A stretch of DNA of 17,268 nucleotides from JBBSIG01 sp038232215 (GTDB taxonomy: Bacteria; Actinomycetota; Thermoleophilia; Gaiellales; Gaiellaceae). The translations under genes and the position numbers were made by a program. The notes beneath the pieces were generated by a model, which ran no database searches, was not told the origin of the DNA, and saw only the letters and a list, made by a program, of their open reading frames with translations. Within the stretch, counting starts at the first letter, position 1. Every line of letters begins with the position of its first letter. Where the stretch lies: assembly GCA_038232215.1 (NCBI GenBank), contig JBBSIG010000026.1, positions 1-17,268 on the forward strand, read 5' to 3'. Of this stretch, positions 1-7,597 are shown piece by piece.

Positions 1-194
1 GGATCCGGCTGCCGTACTCCCCGATCCTGAACAGGGTGCAGCGGTTTCTCTTCGACGTCTGCGACCCCTTCTTGCGCCTCTTCCGCCGCGTGCTGCCGCG
101 GCTCGGCCCCCTCGACCTCTCGCCCATGATCGGCGTCTTCACGCTGATCCTGCTCCGGGTAGTGCTCGACTCACTGCTCGAGCGGCTGCACTGA
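1..194 (+). CDS. yggT: YggT family membrane protein, C-terminal part
   Basis: The window opens inside this gene; 63 codons and the TGA stop are visible. The translated end contains the typical YggT segment PLDLSPMIGVFTL followed by a hydrophobic stretch and a short charged tail (ERLH). YggT proteins are small integral membrane proteins of two to four helices, often encoded next to division genes (ftsZ, sepF, divIVA) in Gram-positive bacteria; their exact role is unsettled. The DivIVA-like gene begins 11 bases after the stop, which fits that neighbourhood and suggests co-transcription. The start and first helix lie outside the window, so length and completeness cannot be judged. Identification rests on the LDLSP motif and on context. 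Confidence 0.8.
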   Translation, partial: IRLPYSPILNRVQRFLFDVCDPFLRLFRRVLPRLGPLDLSPMIGVFTLILLRVVLDSLLERLH

Positions 195-205
195 GAGAAG
201 CTGCT

Positions 206-652
206 ATGGCTCTGACCCCCGTCGAGATTCGCCACGTCTCCCTCGCGCGGCGCCCGCTCGGATACGGCCGCGCGGCGACCCGTGAGCTGCTCGACGAGAT
301 CGCGGAGAGCTTCGAGGCGGTGTGGCGCGAGCGGGCCGACCTGCTCGACCGCGTCGAGGGGCTCGAGAGCGAGCTCTCCCGCCACCGGGAGCTCGAGGCC
401 CTCCTGCGCGCGACGCTCGTCTCGGCGGAGGGCGCGGCTCGGGAGCTGAAGGATCAGGCGCGCCGCGAGGCCGATCTCGTCGTCAGCGAGGCGCATGCCG
501 AGGCCCGCTCGATCGCCCGCCGCGCGCTTGCCGAGCAGGAGCGGCTACGGAGCGAGATCCATCGGCTCCGCGCGGTCCTCGCGGCGGCGCTCGCGACGGT
601 CGACGAGCACGTGAGCGGGCTCGAGAGCAGCTCCAAGCCCGAGGCCGCCTAG
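206..652 (+). CDS. DivIVA-domain coiled-coil protein
   Basis: This 148-residue protein begins with a DivIVA-type N-terminus: LTPVEIRHVSLARRPLGYG followed by an acidic helix (ATRELLDEIAESFE). In DivIVA/Wag31 proteins this region recognises curved membrane at poles and septa. From about residue 40 to 135 it is heptad-rich and highly charged, consistent with a coiled coil. It is shorter than Wag31 or B. subtilis DivIVA and ends in a short tail (SSSKPEAA), so it may be an accessory DivIVA-like protein, not the main polar scaffold. The ATG start has a purine-rich GAGAGAAG just upstream, within the space after yggT. Localisation at poles or septum is inferred from the family. Confidence 0.8.
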   Translation: MALTPVEIRHVSLARRPLGYGRAATRELLDEIAESFEAVWRERADLLDRVEGLESELSRHRELEALLRATLVSAEGAARELKDQARREADLVVSEAHAEARSIARRALAEQERLRSEIHRLRAVLAAALATVDEHVSGLESSSKPEAA

Positions 653-844
653 CGTCGGCCTGTCGCCCTTCGGTTACCGTTTGCCCGGTGGAGGCCACGA
701 GCCTGGCGCGGGGCGCGGCGCCGTGCGAGCGTCATGCTCCGTCTCGAGCAGCCGGACGCGTGACAAGATTGCCGAGGTCGCCGGGATGAGCCCGGCGCAC
801 CCGGGGGCGCGGCCGCCCTCGGCCGGACGAAAGGACCCAGGCGG
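653..844. other. Intergenic region before the dksA-like gene
   Basis: These 192 bases carry no plausible gene. A small GGCCG-CCCT-CGGCC hairpin and a CGGG-ATGAG-CCCG hairpin can be drawn in the second half, but neither is followed by a T tract. I see no convincing -35/-10 pair; the least GC-rich stretch (around TGACAAGATTG, near 761-771) is the only candidate promoter site and is weak. Confidence 0.3.
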
Positions 845-1210
845 ATGAGCCCGATCGACACGGACCGTTTCAAGTCGCAGCTCGAGGAGCAGCGCGCGCA
901 CGTCGTCGCGGCGATCGAGTATCTCCACTCCGAGAACCCCGGGTCGATGGAGGACGAGACAGGGGAGATGCCGAGCGACAACCACCTCGGCGAGATGGCG
1001 ACCATCACCCTCGATCGCGAGGTCGACTACACGCTGGAGGAGAACTCCGAGCACGTGCTGGCCGAGATCGACGCCGCGCTCGAGCGGATCGAGGCGGGCA
1101 CGTTCGGCAAGTGCGAGAGCTGCGGAAAGGAGATTCCGGAGGAGCGTCTCGAGGCGCTTCCGTACGCCACCCAGTGCATCGACTGCCGGCGTAAGGCGGA
1201 GCGGAGCTGA
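845..1210 (+). CDS. TraR/DksA-type zinc-finger protein
   Basis: The 121-residue protein has a helical N-terminal half and a C4 zinc finger near the C-terminus: C90-ESC93 and C111-IDC114, with the family segment IPEERLEALPYATQC between the pairs. It resembles the Gram-positive YteA/YocK branch of the TraR/DksA family (DNHLGEMATITLDRE, ALERIEAGTFGKCESCG) more than classical DksA. Classical DksA binds the RNA polymerase secondary channel and acts with ppGpp; I do not see its DxxDxA tip motif, so a DksA-like effect is only possible, not shown. The ATG follows a weak purine stretch (AGGCGG). Its stop TGA overlaps the most likely lspA start (CTGA), suggesting coupled translation. Confidence 0.85.
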   Translation: MSPIDTDRFKSQLEEQRAHVVAAIEYLHSENPGSMEDETGEMPSDNHLGEMATITLDREVDYTLEENSEHVLAEIDAALERIEAGTFGKCESCGKEIPEERLEALPYATQCIDCRRKAERS

Positions 1211-1803
1211 GCGAGCCCGCCCGCAAGCTGCTCGATCTCCGCGTCGGCTCCGCCACGGACGGTCTCACCCCGATCTCGGCGGCGAGGCGCTCGCTCGCGG
1301 CCGGCCCGGCCCAGTGGGCCGGCCTCGGCGCCGTCGCCGGAACGTCGATCGCAGCCGACCAGCTGACGAAGCACATCGTCTCGAGCCGGCTCGTGCTCGA
1401 CGAAGGCGTGCACGTGCTCGGCCCGCTCTCGATCCACCACGTGCAGAACCCGGGCATCGCCTTCGGTCTCTTCTCGAGCGCGACCTCGGTCGTGATCGTG
1501 CTGACCGCGCTCGCGGTCGCCTGGATGCTCGGTTTCTTCGCCCGCTCGGGCGCCCGCCACCCGATCCTGCCTGTCGCTCTCGGGCTCGTAATCGGCGGCA
1601 GCATCTCGAACCTGGCCGACCGGGTTCGGCTCGGGCACGTGACGGACTTCCTCGACCTGCGCTTCTGGCCGGCGTTCAACCTGGCCGACAGCTTCATCGT
1701 CGTCGGCGTCGCGATCCTGCTGGCTGCGCTCGTCGCGGCCGACCGGGAGCCCATGAGACCCGCCCGGGGCGCGCGGAGTGACGCGCCGGCTGCGCGTCCC
1801 TGA
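1207..1803 (+). CDS. lspA: Lipoprotein signal peptidase (signal peptidase II)
   Basis: LspA is the membrane aspartyl protease that removes signal peptides from prolipoproteins after diacylglyceryl transfer. Family motifs appear in order: ADQLTKHIV at the end of the first helix, NPGIAFGLF, GGSISNLADRVRLG and FNLADS. The catalytic pair is the Asp of NLADR and the Asp of FNLAD. Four hydrophobic segments fit the family. The start is a problem: no ATG, GTG or TTG occurs in frame between the upstream stop (TAA at 1192) and GTG 1393, yet DQLTK lies upstream of 1393. I chose CTG 1207, which overlaps the dksA-like stop as CTGA and has GGCGGAGCGGAG before it; this gives 198 residues with an N-terminal extension of roughly 40. 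The 3' end overlaps the pseudouridine synthase by 26 bases. Confidence 0.85.
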   Translation: MSEPARKLLDLRVGSATDGLTPISAARRSLAAGPAQWAGLGAVAGTSIAADQLTKHIVSSRLVLDEGVHVLGPLSIHHVQNPGIAFGLFSSATSVVIVLTALAVAWMLGFFARSGARHPILPVALGLVIGGSISNLADRVRLGHVTDFLDLRFWPAFNLADSFIVVGVAILLAALVAADREPMRPARGARSDAPAARP

Positions 1804-2680
1804 GGCTGCCGCCGGCCTTCGGCTCGACCGCTTCCTCGCGAGCCTCCCGGACGTTGCCTCGCGTGCGGCGGCCGAGCAGCTCCTCCGCGGCGGCTCGGTG
1901 CGCGTGGAGGGTCTCGCGCGGACGAAGAGCCACCGGCTGGAGGGCGGGGAGGAGGTCGTCTACGAGCCGCTGGTCGAAGAGCCGCGGAGTCCCGAGCCCG
2001 AGCCTCCCGGTCTGACGATCGCGTACGCGGACGAGCACCTGCTCGTCGTCGACAAGCCGGCCGGGCTCGTCGTGCACCCCGGGGCCGGCCGGCGAACGGG
2101 CACCCTCGTCCAGGCGCTCGCGGGCCGGATCGCCGGCGGCGACGACGTCGAGCGGCCCGGGATCGTGCACCGGCTCGATCGCGACACGTCCGGGCTGCTC
2201 GTGGTCGCCCGCTCGCCCGAGGCGCACCGGCGCCTGCAGGCTCTCGTCCGGCGTCGGGCCCTCGAGCGCGGCTACGCGGCACTCGTCGTCGGCCGGCCGC
2301 GCTCGCGCGCAGGACGGATCGAGGCGCCGCTCGGGCGCGACCGGTCCGACCCGACGCGCTTCTCGCTCGACACCGACACGCCGCGGCCGGCGATCACGCA
2401 CTTCACGCTCGTCGAGCTCCTCCGCCGGCACGCGCTCCTCGCGGTTCGGCTCGAGACCGGCCGAACGCATCAGATCCGCGTCCACCTCGCCGCGGTCGAC
2501 CTGCCGGTCGCGGGCGACGTGCTCTACGGGCGGGCGCGTGAGCTCGGGCTCGAGCGCCAGTTCCTCCACGCCTCGCGGCTCGCGTTCCCGCACCCCTTCA
2601 CGGGCGAGCGCCTCGAGACCAGCTCGCCGCTTCCGCCCGACCTGGAAGCCGCCCTCGAGCGAGCCCGCACGGAGAGCTGA
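1778..2680 (+). CDS. rluD: RluA/RluD-family 23S rRNA pseudouridine synthase
   Basis: This 300-residue enzyme converts selected uridines in RNA to pseudouridine. An S4-like RNA-binding domain occupies about residues 10-60 (LRLDRFLASLPDVASRAAAE, then a basic segment). The catalytic domain follows: VDKPAGLVVHPG, the active-site motif HRLDRDTSGLLV with catalytic Asp134, and GRTHQIRVHLA, all diagnostic of the RluA family. The S4 domain and length match RluD-type proteins (large-subunit helix 69 in E. coli), but the exact target site cannot be read from sequence. The GTG start lies inside the end of lspA in another frame, so the pair is probably translationally coupled; lspA-rluD adjacency is common in bacteria. 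Confidence 0.9.
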   Translation: MTRRLRVPEAAAGLRLDRFLASLPDVASRAAAEQLLRGGSVRVEGLARTKSHRLEGGEEVVYEPLVEEPRSPEPEPPGLTIAYADEHLLVVDKPAGLVVHPGAGRRTGTLVQALAGRIAGGDDVERPGIVHRLDRDTSGLLVVARSPEAHRRLQALVRRRALERGYAALVVGRPRSRAGRIEAPLGRDRSDPTRFSLDTDTPRPAITHFTLVELLRRHALLAVRLETGRTHQIRVHLAAVDLPVAGDVLYGRARELGLERQFLHASRLAFPHPFTGERLETSSPLPPDLEAALERARTES

Positions 2681-2725
2681 GCTGCCACGGCACCCCGACC
2701 AGCGCCCAAGTGTCGACCGATGGTC

Positions 2726-2731
2726 TAAAAT
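2726..2731 (+). promoter_or_regulatory. Candidate -10 box of the rpsB promoter
   Basis: TAAAAT, preceded by GGTC, lies in the non-coding gap before rpsB and is unusually AT-rich for this region. No TTGACA-like box is found at 16-18 bases upstream, which is common for actinobacterial housekeeping promoters. The predicted start near 2738 would give a leader of about 110 bases. The same GTCTA context recurs before ispG and proS. Confidence 0.5.
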
Positions 2732-2762
2732 CAGCCTCTTCCTCACCCGACCCGGTGGATCT

Positions 2763-2804
2763 CTCGGGTGGTGGTGCCGCCTCACGTTCGCGGTTCCACC
2801 CGAG
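2763..2804 (+). promoter_or_regulatory. Hairpin in the rpsB leader
   Basis: A perfect 9-bp stem, CTCGGGTGG (2763-2771) with CCACCCGAG (2796-2804), encloses an inner CCGC/GCGG stem (2777-2780 with 2790-2793). It lies between the predicted transcription start and the rpsB ribosome-binding site. Ribosomal protein S2 is known to repress its own mRNA in some bacteria, so this could be an autoregulatory element; that role is inference. Confidence 0.4.
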
Positions 2805-2849
2805 CCCGCCGGCCTGTAGCGCACTCAACCAGAAGGGAGCAGTCTTTCC

Positions 2850-3743
2850 GTGTCCGTCGTCAGCATGCGAGAGCTCCTGGAGGCCGGAGTCCATTTCGGC
2901 CACCAAACGCGCCGCTGGAACCCGAAGATGCGACGCTTCATCTTCACCGAGCGGGGCGGCATCTACATCATCGACCTCCAGCAGACGCTCGCGCTGCTCC
3001 AGGAGGCGCACGACTTCGCCCGCAACGTCGCGAGCCGGGGTGGCTCGATCCTCTTCGTCGGCACGAAGAAACAGAGCCAGGACGCGGTCGCCGAGCAGGC
3101 GAAGCGCGTCGGCATGCCGTACGTCAACAACCGCTGGCTCGGCGGGCTGTTGACCAACTGGCGCACCATCTCCGATCGCATCGAGCGTCTGCACGACCTT
3201 CGCCGCCTGAAGGAGGACGGGCAGCTCGAGCTCCTTCCGGCCAAGGAACGAATCGCGATGCTGGGCGAGCTCGAGAAGCTGGAGGCGAACCTCGGCGGGG
3301 TGGCCGACATGCGGCGGCAGCCGGACGCCGTCTTCATCGTCGACCTGCGCAAGGAGCAGCTCGCGGTGCGCGAGGCGCGGCGACTCGGGCTCACGGTCGT
3401 CGCGCTCGTCGACACCAACTGCGACCCGGACGAGGCGGACTACGTCGTGCCCGGCAACGACGACGCGATCCGCTCGTGCAGCCTGGTGACCCGCGCGATC
3501 GCCGACGGGATCGCCGCCGGGCAGAGCAAGATCGCGGTCGAGGAGTTCACCCCCGCGAGGAGCGGCAACGGCCAGCCGGAGTCGGCGGAGACCGCGGAGA
3601 CGATCCCCGAGGGCTCGTACGAGCAGCTCAGTCCCGGCGAGGCCTCGCTCGCCGAGGAGCCGGGCGAGCAGCTCGCCGCGGACGACGACCCCGTCTCCAA
3701 CGGCACGCCGCCGGCGCCCGAGCCCGACGAGGACGCTCCATGA
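2850..3743 (+). CDS. rpsB: 30S ribosomal protein S2
   Basis: S2 binds late in 30S assembly and is needed to recruit S1 where S1 exists. The N-terminal signature MRELLEAGVHFGHQTRRWNP is diagnostic, followed by GIYIIDLQQT, GTKKQSQDAV, NNRWLGGLLTNW and DTNCDPDEADYVVPGNDDA. The core ends near residue 230. A tail of some 65 residues, rich in Glu, Asp, Pro and Ser, follows; acidic tails are seen in actinobacterial S2 proteins, but this one is long. The GTG start has AAGGGAG ten bases upstream; ATG at 2865 is an internal alternative. The stop overlaps the tsf start as ATGA. Confidence 0.97.
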   Translation: MSVVSMRELLEAGVHFGHQTRRWNPKMRRFIFTERGGIYIIDLQQTLALLQEAHDFARNVASRGGSILFVGTKKQSQDAVAEQAKRVGMPYVNNRWLGGLLTNWRTISDRIERLHDLRRLKEDGQLELLPAKERIAMLGELEKLEANLGGVADMRRQPDAVFIVDLRKEQLAVREARRLGLTVVALVDTNCDPDEADYVVPGNDDAIRSCSLVTRAIADGIAAGQSKIAVEEFTPARSGNGQPESAETAETIPEGSYEQLSPGEASLAEEPGEQLAADDDPVSNGTPPAPEPDEDAP

Positions 3744-4543
3744 GCGCCATTCCCGCGACTCTCGTCAAGCAGCTTCGCGAGGAGACGGGGGCGGGCATGA
3801 TGGACTGCAAGCGCGCCCTCCAGGAGACGGACGGCGACCTCGAGGCGGCCCGCCGTCTGCTGCGCGAGCTGGGCATGCTCCAGGCGGGCACGCGCGCGTC
3901 GCGCGAGACGACCGAGGGCAAGGTGGGCTACCGGATCGCAGACGACGGCTCCCGGGGCACGATGGTCGCGATCGGCTGCGAGACCGAGCCCGTCTCGAAC
4001 AACGACGAGTTCCTCGGCTACGCCAAGCGCGTCCTCGACGTGGTCGAGCGGGACGGCCCCCAGGCGGCGGCGTCGCTCGAGGACGAGCGGGTCGCTCTCG
4101 TCGGCAAGATCGGCGAGAACGTGGTGGTCGCGGGCGCCGCACGATATGCGGCCGGGGCGGGGGAGACGATCTCGGCGTACGTGCACCCGCCCGTGAACAA
4201 GCTCGGGGTGCTGGTCAAGATCCGGGGAGGCTCTGCGGAGGCCGCCCGCCGCCTCGCGATGCACATCTCGTTCGCGGCGCCGCGCTACGCAGCCCGGAGC
4301 GAGGTTCCCGAGGACGCGGTGGCTGACGAGCGCGGCATCCTCGAGCAGCTCGCCGAGGTCCAGAGCAAGCCGGAGGCGGTCCGCCCGAAGATCGTGGAGG
4401 GCATGCTCGCGAAGCGCTTCTTCGCCGAATGGGTGCTGGCGGACCAGCCGTGGATCCACGAGAGCTCGAAGAACGTCGGCCAGGCGCTCGCCGAGGAGGG
4501 CGCGGAGGTACTCGAGTTCGACCGCTTCGCGCTCGCGGGCTAG
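3740..4543 (+). CDS. tsf: Elongation factor Ts
   Basis: EF-Ts exchanges GDP for GTP on EF-Tu. The N-terminal UBA-like domain (LVKQLREETGAGMMDCKRAL) is clear, followed by the core with GCETEPVSNNDEFL, IGENVVVAGAARY and MHISFAAPRY. The usual TDFV motif, which contacts the nucleotide/Mg site of EF-Tu, reads T82-E-P-V here. At 267 residues it is longer than the short Thermus type. ATG 3740 overlaps the rpsB stop by four bases, giving the standard rpsB-tsf coupling; open frame continues far upstream of 3740 but only as an out-of-frame reading of rpsB. Confidence 0.97.
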   Translation: MSAIPATLVKQLREETGAGMMDCKRALQETDGDLEAARRLLRELGMLQAGTRASRETTEGKVGYRIADDGSRGTMVAIGCETEPVSNNDEFLGYAKRVLDVVERDGPQAAASLEDERVALVGKIGENVVVAGAARYAAGAGETISAYVHPPVNKLGVLVKIRGGSAEAARRLAMHISFAAPRYAARSEVPEDAVADERGILEQLAEVQSKPEAVRPKIVEGMLAKRFFAEWVLADQPWIHESSKNVGQALAEEGAEVLEFDRFALAG

Positions 4544-4547
4544 ACGG

Positions 4548-5333
4548 TTGAGCGCGCGGCCGGAGGCGAGCGCCACCGCCCCTCAGGCGCTCGAGCCCGT
4601 CTTCGAGCGAGTCCTGCTCAAGCTCTCGGGCGAGGCGCTGATGGGACCGCGCCCCTACGGGCTGGATCGACCGACGATCGACGCGATCGCCCGGGAGATC
4701 GTGGAGGTGCACCAGTCGGGCCTGCAGCTGGCGCTCGTGGTGGGGGCGGGCAACATCTACCGCGGCATGGCAGCTGCCGCGGAGGGCATGGACCGGGCGA
4801 CCGCGGACTACGCCGGCATGCTCGCGACCGTTCTCAACTCGCTCGCCGTTCAGGACGCGCTCGAGCACCTGGGGGCGCAGACGCGCGTCCTGTCCGCGCT
4901 CGACGTGTCCGAGGTCGCCGAGCCGTACATCAGGCGCCGGGCGATCCGCCACCTCGAGAAGGGGAGGATCGTCGTCTTCGCAGCCGGCACCGGCAATCCG
5001 TTCTTCACGACCGACACCGCCGCCGCCCTGCGTGCGCTCGAGATCAACGCCCAGGCGATGCTGATGGCGAAGCACGCCGTGGAGGGCGTCTACGGCGGCG
5101 ATCCCCGGGTCGACCCGGCGGCCGAGCTCCTGCCGCGTCTGACCCACCTGCAGGCGATCGAGCGCGGTCTTCGCGTCATGGACACGACGGCCCTGTCTCT
5201 CTGCATGGACAACGACCTGCCGATCTACGTGTTCGAGCTCGCCGAAGGCAACATCCGACGTGTCGTCTCCGGCGAGCGACTTGGCACGATCATCTCCAGC
5301 GATCCCGAGAGAGGAGCAGCCGATGGCCGTTGA
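4548..5333 (+). CDS. pyrH: Uridylate kinase (UMP kinase)
   Basis: PyrH phosphorylates UMP to UDP, feeding RNA, DNA and nucleotide-sugar synthesis. The amino-acid-kinase fold signatures are present: LLKLSGEALMG, VVGAGNIYRG, the ADYAGMLATVLNSLAVQDAL helix and GTGNPFFTTDTAAALRA. At 261 residues it carries about 17 extra residues before the conserved core compared with the E. coli enzyme. TTG 4548, four bases after the tsf stop, is the only nearby start; ribosome-binding sequence is weak, so translation may depend on tsf. The 3' end overlaps frr by 11 bases. Confidence 0.95.
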   Translation: MSARPEASATAPQALEPVFERVLLKLSGEALMGPRPYGLDRPTIDAIAREIVEVHQSGLQLALVVGAGNIYRGMAAAAEGMDRATADYAGMLATVLNSLAVQDALEHLGAQTRVLSALDVSEVAEPYIRRRAIRHLEKGRIVVFAAGTGNPFFTTDTAAALRALEINAQAMLMAKHAVEGVYGGDPRVDPAAELLPRLTHLQAIERGLRVMDTTALSLCMDNDLPIYVFELAEGNIRRVVSGERLGTIISSDPERGAADGR

Positions 5334-5883
5334 CGAGCTCATCAAGGACGCCGTCACGCGCATGGGCAAGTCGGTCGAGCACACGCGCAACGAGTTCAAC
5401 ACCGTCCGCACCGGCCGGGCGTCGGCTGCGCTCCTCGACCGGATCCAGGTCGACTACTACGGACAGCCGACGCCGCTCAAGCAGCTGGCCACGATCAACG
5501 TGCCCGAGGCGCGCCTGCTGACGGTGCAGCCGTTCGACCCGAGCTCGCTGAAGTCGATCGAGCGGGCGATCCAGGAGTCCGAGCTCGGGCTGACGCCCTC
5601 CAACGACGGCAAGACGATCCGCCTGCCCGTTCCCCAGCTCACCGAGGAGCGGCGCAAGGAGCTCGTCAAGGTCGTGCGCGGGCTCGCCGAGGAGGGGAGG
5701 GTCGCCGTCCGCGACGTCAGGCGCGACGCCGTGCGCCACCTCAAGGAGCTCGTGGTGAACGGAGACGTCGGCGACGACGACGAGCGCCGTGCAGAGGAGC
5801 GGGTGCAGAAGGTGACAGACGAGCACACGAAGGCGATCGACGAGGCGCTCAAGCACAAAGAGGCGGAGATCCTGGAGGTCTGA
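5323..5883 (+). CDS. frr: Ribosome recycling factor
   Basis: RRF works with EF-G to split post-termination ribosomes. The 186-residue length is exactly typical. Signature segments are FNTVRTGRASAALLDRIQV, YYGQPTPLKQLA, LTPSNDGKTIRLPVP, LTEERRKELVK and the basic RDVRRDA helix. ATG 5323 is preceded by GAGAGGAG within the end of pyrH; the reading frame is open further upstream but conservation starts at MAVDELI. The pyrH-frr overlap is a standard arrangement. Confidence 0.97.
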   Translation: MAVDELIKDAVTRMGKSVEHTRNEFNTVRTGRASAALLDRIQVDYYGQPTPLKQLATINVPEARLLTVQPFDPSSLKSIERAIQESELGLTPSNDGKTIRLPVPQLTEERRKELVKVVRGLAEEGRVAVRDVRRDAVRHLKELVVNGDVGDDDERRAEERVQKVTDEHTKAIDEALKHKEAEILEV

Positions 5884-5965
5884 GGGCCGAACGAACCGCG
5901 TCGCCCCGTTCGGGGAATGGTTGCTCCCTTCGCTCGCTCGCGAGACGAAGGGGATACTGGAACGC

Positions 5966-6715
5966 TTGAACCTGCTCACCCGCATCCGAACGCTCCGCAC
6001 GGCACGACCCGCGCTCGAGCCGGCTCTTCCCGAGGTCGCACGCTCCGTCGCCATCATCATGGACGGGAACGGCCGCTGGGCGCGGCGGCGCGGCCTGCCG
6101 GTCGCCGCCGGCCACCGGGCGGGGACGCGCGCGCTGCGGCGAACGGTGGAGGCGGCGATCGACCTGGGCGTCGAGTCCCTCACGGTCTACGCCTTCTCGA
6201 CCGAGAACTGGTCGCGCTCGTCGGACGAGGTGGGAACGCTCATGGACATCTTCGGCGAGACGATCGAGCGGGAGCTGCCCGACCTCACCCGGCAGGGCGT
6301 GCGCAGCCGCTTCATCGGCCGTCGAGACCGCGCGCCGCTCGAGCTTCGCGAGCGCATGGCCGTGCTCGAGGCCGAGACCGCAGAGAACACGCGCCTCGAC
6401 CTCTGGATCGCGTTTGACTACGGTGGCCGCGCCGAGATCGTGGAGGCGGCCAGGCGGCTCGTCGCGGCGCGGGTCGAACCCGCCGAGATCGACGAGGATC
6501 TCTTCGCCGCGAACCTCTATGCGCCTGACCTGCCCGACCCCGACCTCCTGATCCGCACCTCGGGCGAGCTCCGCGTCTCGAATTTCCTCCTCTGGCAGCT
6601 CGCCTACGCAGAGCTCGTGTTCGTGGAGACGCACTGGCCGGATTTCGGCCCGGACGAGCTGCGCGCAGCGCTCGAGGCGTACGCAGGCAGACGCCGCCGG
6701 TTCGGCGGCCGGTGA
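5966..6715 (+). CDS. uppS: Undecaprenyl diphosphate synthase (cis-prenyltransferase)
   Basis: UppS condenses isopentenyl diphosphate onto an allylic primer to give the C55 carrier for peptidoglycan and wall polymers. Diagnostic motifs are IIMDGNGRWARRRG (catalytic Asp), GHRAGTRALRRTV, TVYAFSTENWSR and RTSGELRVSNFLLWQLAYAE near the C-terminus. From TTG 5966 the protein is 249 residues and the N-terminus (MNLLTRIRTLRTARP) looks natural; TTG 5921, with GGGGAA before it, is an in-frame alternative adding 15 residues. Some actinobacteria make other chain lengths with this family, so the product length is inferred. The stop overlaps the cdsA start (GTGA). Confidence 0.93.
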   Translation: MNLLTRIRTLRTARPALEPALPEVARSVAIIMDGNGRWARRRGLPVAAGHRAGTRALRRTVEAAIDLGVESLTVYAFSTENWSRSSDEVGTLMDIFGETIERELPDLTRQGVRSRFIGRRDRAPLELRERMAVLEAETAENTRLDLWIAFDYGGRAEIVEAARRLVAARVEPAEIDEDLFAANLYAPDLPDPDLLIRTSGELRVSNFLLWQLAYAELVFVETHWPDFGPDELRAALEAYAGRRRRFGGR

Positions 6716-7506
6716 GCCAGACCCTCTCCCGCATCGCGGTCAGCGTGGCCGCGCTCCCGGCCGTGCTGGGGCTCGTCTGGCTCGGCGGCTGGTGGCTGTT
6801 CGCCCTCACCGCCGTCGCGGGGATGGTCGCGCTCCACGAGTTCGCCACGATGACGAGGCCCCTACGCCCGCTCGTCCTCGCCGGCTACGCGGGAGTCCTC
6901 GCGACGCTGCTCGGGGCGAGGCTGGGCGGGATCGAGTGGATGCTCGGCGGGTTCCTCGCCACACTCGCGCTCGCGTTCCTCCTCTACGGCGTCGCCGAGA
7001 CCCGACAACCCCCCACCGTCGCGATCGGCTCGACGATCCTCGGGACCGCGTGGATCGCCTTCGGGCTCGGATTCGCCATGCTGCTACGCGGGATTCCCGA
7101 GCACGGTCGGCTCGCCGCCTTCGCCGTGCTCCTTGCCGTCTTCGCGGCGGATACGGTCGCCTACGTCGTCGGCCGGCTCGTCGGACGGCACAAGCTCGCG
7201 CCCGCCCTGTCGCCGGGGAAGACCTGGGAGGGCTTCGTCGCCGGCAGCGCGGCCGCGATCTTCGTGGCGTTCGTCGCGCTCTACCGGACAGGCTTCGTGG
7301 ACGGCTGGCGCGCACCCGTGCTCGGCGGGGCGATCGCCCTCTCCGCGGCGGCCGGCGATCTGTTCGAGTCCGCTCTCAAACGAGACATGCGGGTCAAGGA
7401 CACGGGGCGCCTGCTCGCGGGACACGGCGGCATGCTCGACCGCGTGGACTCGCTCCTCTTCGCGACGATCGCCTCCTTCTACGTGATCGAGGCGCTCGGG
7501 GCGTGA
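6712..7506 (+). CDS. cdsA: Phosphatidate cytidylyltransferase (CDP-diglyceride synthase)
   Basis: CdsA makes CDP-diacylglycerol from phosphatidic acid and CTP, the branch point of phospholipid synthesis. The 264-residue protein is largely hydrophobic with several membrane helices. It ends in the family signature: SPGKTWEGFVAG, then GDLFESALKRDMRVKDTG and LLAGHGGMLDRVDSLL, containing the metal-binding Asp residues. The GTG start shares bases with the uppS TGA, implying coupled translation. There is a gap of about 150 bases before dxr. Confidence 0.95.
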   Translation: MSQTLSRIAVSVAALPAVLGLVWLGGWWLFALTAVAGMVALHEFATMTRPLRPLVLAGYAGVLATLLGARLGGIEWMLGGFLATLALAFLLYGVAETRQPPTVAIGSTILGTAWIAFGLGFAMLLRGIPEHGRLAAFAVLLAVFAADTVAYVVGRLVGRHKLAPALSPGKTWEGFVAGSAAAIFVAFVALYRTGFVDGWRAPVLGGAIALSAAAGDLFESALKRDMRVKDTGRLLAGHGGMLDRVDSLLFATIASFYVIEALGA

Positions 7507-7597
7507 GCCTCCACGTCGTCTCGACCCCTCCGTTCCCGACGATCTCGACGGGGCCGGCCCCGGGCCACCCACCGCGTTTCAGCGTAGCGCCGAAAAC

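Noticed and set aside
2768..3739. Open frame extending far upstream of tsf
   Set aside because: The extension is an out-of-frame reading of rpsB with Arg/Ala-rich composition; EF-Ts homology starts exactly at ATG 3740.
5917..5923. ATG 5917 or TTG 5921 as the uppS start
   Set aside because: ATG 5917 is in a different frame. TTG 5921 is possible, but TTG 5966 gives an N-terminus and length closer to the family; both end at the same stop.
7550..7561. GGGGCCGGCCCC as a terminator after cdsA
   Set aside because: It is a self-complementary 12-mer with at most a 4-bp stem around a 4-base loop and no T tract, so it gives little support for termination.
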